A stretch of DNA of 23,213 nucleotides from Gemmatimonadales bacterium UBA2975 (lineage in GTDB: Bacteria > Gemmatimonadota > Gemmatimonadetes > Longimicrobiales > Gaopeijiaceae). How positions within the stretch are numbered: the first letter of the stretch is position 1; each line of letters begins with the position of its first letter. The DNA lies in the NCBI GenBank assembly GCA_002348265.1, contig DEAT01000059.1:1-23213 (forward strand). Reading direction: 5' to 3'. Shown piece after piece: positions 22,313-23,213 of the stretch. The translations under genes were made by a program, and so were the position numbers. The notes under the pieces are model-generated. The model saw nothing but the letters and a program-made list of their open reading frames with translations. It was not told the origin of the DNA and did not search any database.

Positions 22313-23172
22313 AAGCTGATCCACGTGCGCCTGACGATTCAGTAAACCTGACGCCGACCCATTGGTTGCGGGAGGCTACGACGCTGACCGGAGGTCTAAC
22401 AGTCTTTGCTCTGCTGGGTTTCACAGCAATTGCCTTCCTAGTAAACCTCCTCGTCCCGGTCATCCCACTCCATATCGAAGCTCAAGTCACGAAGGCGATT
22501 TGGGCGGAGGTCCAGGATTACGTCCCAGAAGGGAGTGAGGACACCGTCGCACGTCTAGACTCGCTCGTAAACGAGTTGGCGAATCACTGGCCGGACCGAG
22601 AGTATGATTTCCGCGTTGCGGTGGTGGAAGCCGGTTCCCCCAATGCGTTCGCGCTTCCCGGTGGGTTGATCATCGTAACGACTGATCTCATAAGAATAGC
22701 CGCGAGCGAGAATGAGTTGGCGTTTGTCCTCGGGCATGAGCTTGGTCATTTCCACAATCGAGATCACCTCAAGGCACTCGGGCGTGGGATTCTATTCGAT
22801 CTCGCCTTGGCATCCATCGGCATGGGGCCCGGGAGTATATCCGGTCTTTTTGGCAATGCCGGTTTGTTGACGTCACGGAGTTTCAACCGAAGACAAGAGC
22901 GGACCGCCGACCGTTTCGGACTTGAACTGATGTACGAGCAATACGGCACTGTGGCGGGAAGCTTAGATTTCTTCCGGCACGATCTTGGTGCTACAGGTAT
23001 GTCCGAGACTATCGCGGATTTTGCAGGCACCCATCCAGGGTCTGCGACACGCATCGAGGAGTTGATCGATTTCTCCGGGGAACAGGGATGGCCGCTTGAC
23101 GGAGAACTTTTACCACCCGTATTCAAGAAACTCACGCTTTCGGACTCCACTAAAACTGGAGCGTCCAAATAA
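22309..23172 (+). CDS. M48-family membrane zinc metalloprotease
   Basis: The N-terminus is followed by a hydrophobic segment (about 27-50, TVFALLGFTAIAFLVNLLVP) that should anchor the protein. The protease domain has NAFALPGGLIIVTTDLI (112-128), the zinc motif HELGH (143-147, His143/Glu144/His147) and a downstream Glu197 in QERTADRFG (third zinc ligand and the conserved Asp), ending TATRIEELI-like. This is the M48 pattern of HtpX/Oma1/BepA-type quality-control proteases. TTG at 22309 overlaps the YbjQ gene stop, and the frame has no better start. Its substrate is unknown. It closes the YbjQ-YbjQ-M48 operon; the 287-residue length is normal. Confidence 0.9.
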   Translation: MKADPRAPDDSVNLTPTHWLREATTLTGGLTVFALLGFTAIAFLVNLLVPVIPLHIEAQVTKAIWAEVQDYVPEGSEDTVARLDSLVNELANHWPDREYDFRVAVVEAGSPNAFALPGGLIIVTTDLIRIAASENELAFVLGHELGHFHNRDHLKALGRGILFDLALASIGMGPGSISGLFGNAGLLTSRSFNRRQERTADRFGLELMYEQYGTVAGSLDFFRHDLGATGMSETIADFAGTHPGSATRIEELIDFSGEQGWPLDGELLPPVFKKLTLSDSTKTGASK

Positions 23173-23189
23173 GTCTTCATAGAGAATGA

Positions 23190-23204
23190 CAGCTTTGACA
23201 GCCT
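23190..23204 (+). repeat. 15-bp repeat CAGCTTTGACAGCCT, copy 2, with -35-like TTGACA
   Basis: This copy is identical to 20125-20139 and lies 18 bases after the M48 stop codon, at the window edge. TTGACA is at 23195-23200. It may be a promoter for the next gene outside the window. Too little flanking sequence is present to judge. Confidence 0.3.
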
Positions 23205-23213
23205 AGATCCCCG

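Overview
The window (about 23.2 kb, GC moderately above 50%) is an ordinary, gene-dense bacterial chromosome segment: no rRNA, tRNA, CRISPR, phage or insertion sequence was recognised. It encodes a diderm (TonB-dependent receptor, outer-membrane-type lipoproteins, a Spy/CpxP-like periplasmic protein, secreted hydrolases). The receptor's carboxypeptidase-like N-terminal domain, the mixed ATG/GTG/TTG starts and the gene style suggest an uncultured, probably marine lineage of the Gemmatimonadota or a neighbouring phylum. That placement is inference; no taxonomic marker is present.

Layout. 1-302: 5' part of an RNase HI-like gene (minus), cut by the window edge. 424-1979: carA (apparent CUG start) and an HU/IHF-family gene. 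2047-3607: three overlapping genes for an ECF sigma factor, a zinc-finger membrane anti-sigma factor and a Spy/CpxP-like periplasmic protein, a probable envelope-stress module. 3755-5475: moaD-moaE-moaA for molybdopterin synthesis. 5677-6624: malate dehydrogenase, convergent with a threonine dehydratase (6712-7686, minus). 7875-10679: a large TonB-dependent receptor followed by a 17-bp hairpin. 10820-13431: zinc-finger thioredoxin, argR, a 327-bp regulatory gap and argH. 13568-14934: rpiA-rpe. 15161-16540: an SRPBCC/epimerase fusion, convergent with trmH and a one-TM protein of unknown function (minus). 18354-18959: a YwqK/MORN-type lipoprotein. 18985-21481: divergent secreted metallo-beta-lactamase-fold hydrolase and M20 peptidase. 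21526-23172: two YbjQ-domain proteins and an M48 metalloprotease in one operon.

The most striking non-coding element is the argR-argH gap. A sigma-70-like promoter is overlapped by two ARG-box-like sites spaced exactly 3 bp apart. It would drive a transcript of roughly 120 nt that ends in an 18-bp, T-tailed terminator before argH. This looks like an ArgR-controlled small RNA or attenuator and is the best candidate here for something undescribed. The YbjQ-YbjQ-M48 operon is the best protein-level candidate.

Smaller gaps: 14935-15160 (226 bp) holds only a small GCAGG/CCTGC hairpin near 15038-15055 and no feature I can name. 17232-17375 holds weak hairpins and no clear gene. 13432-13567 shows nothing convincing apart from the rpiA start region.
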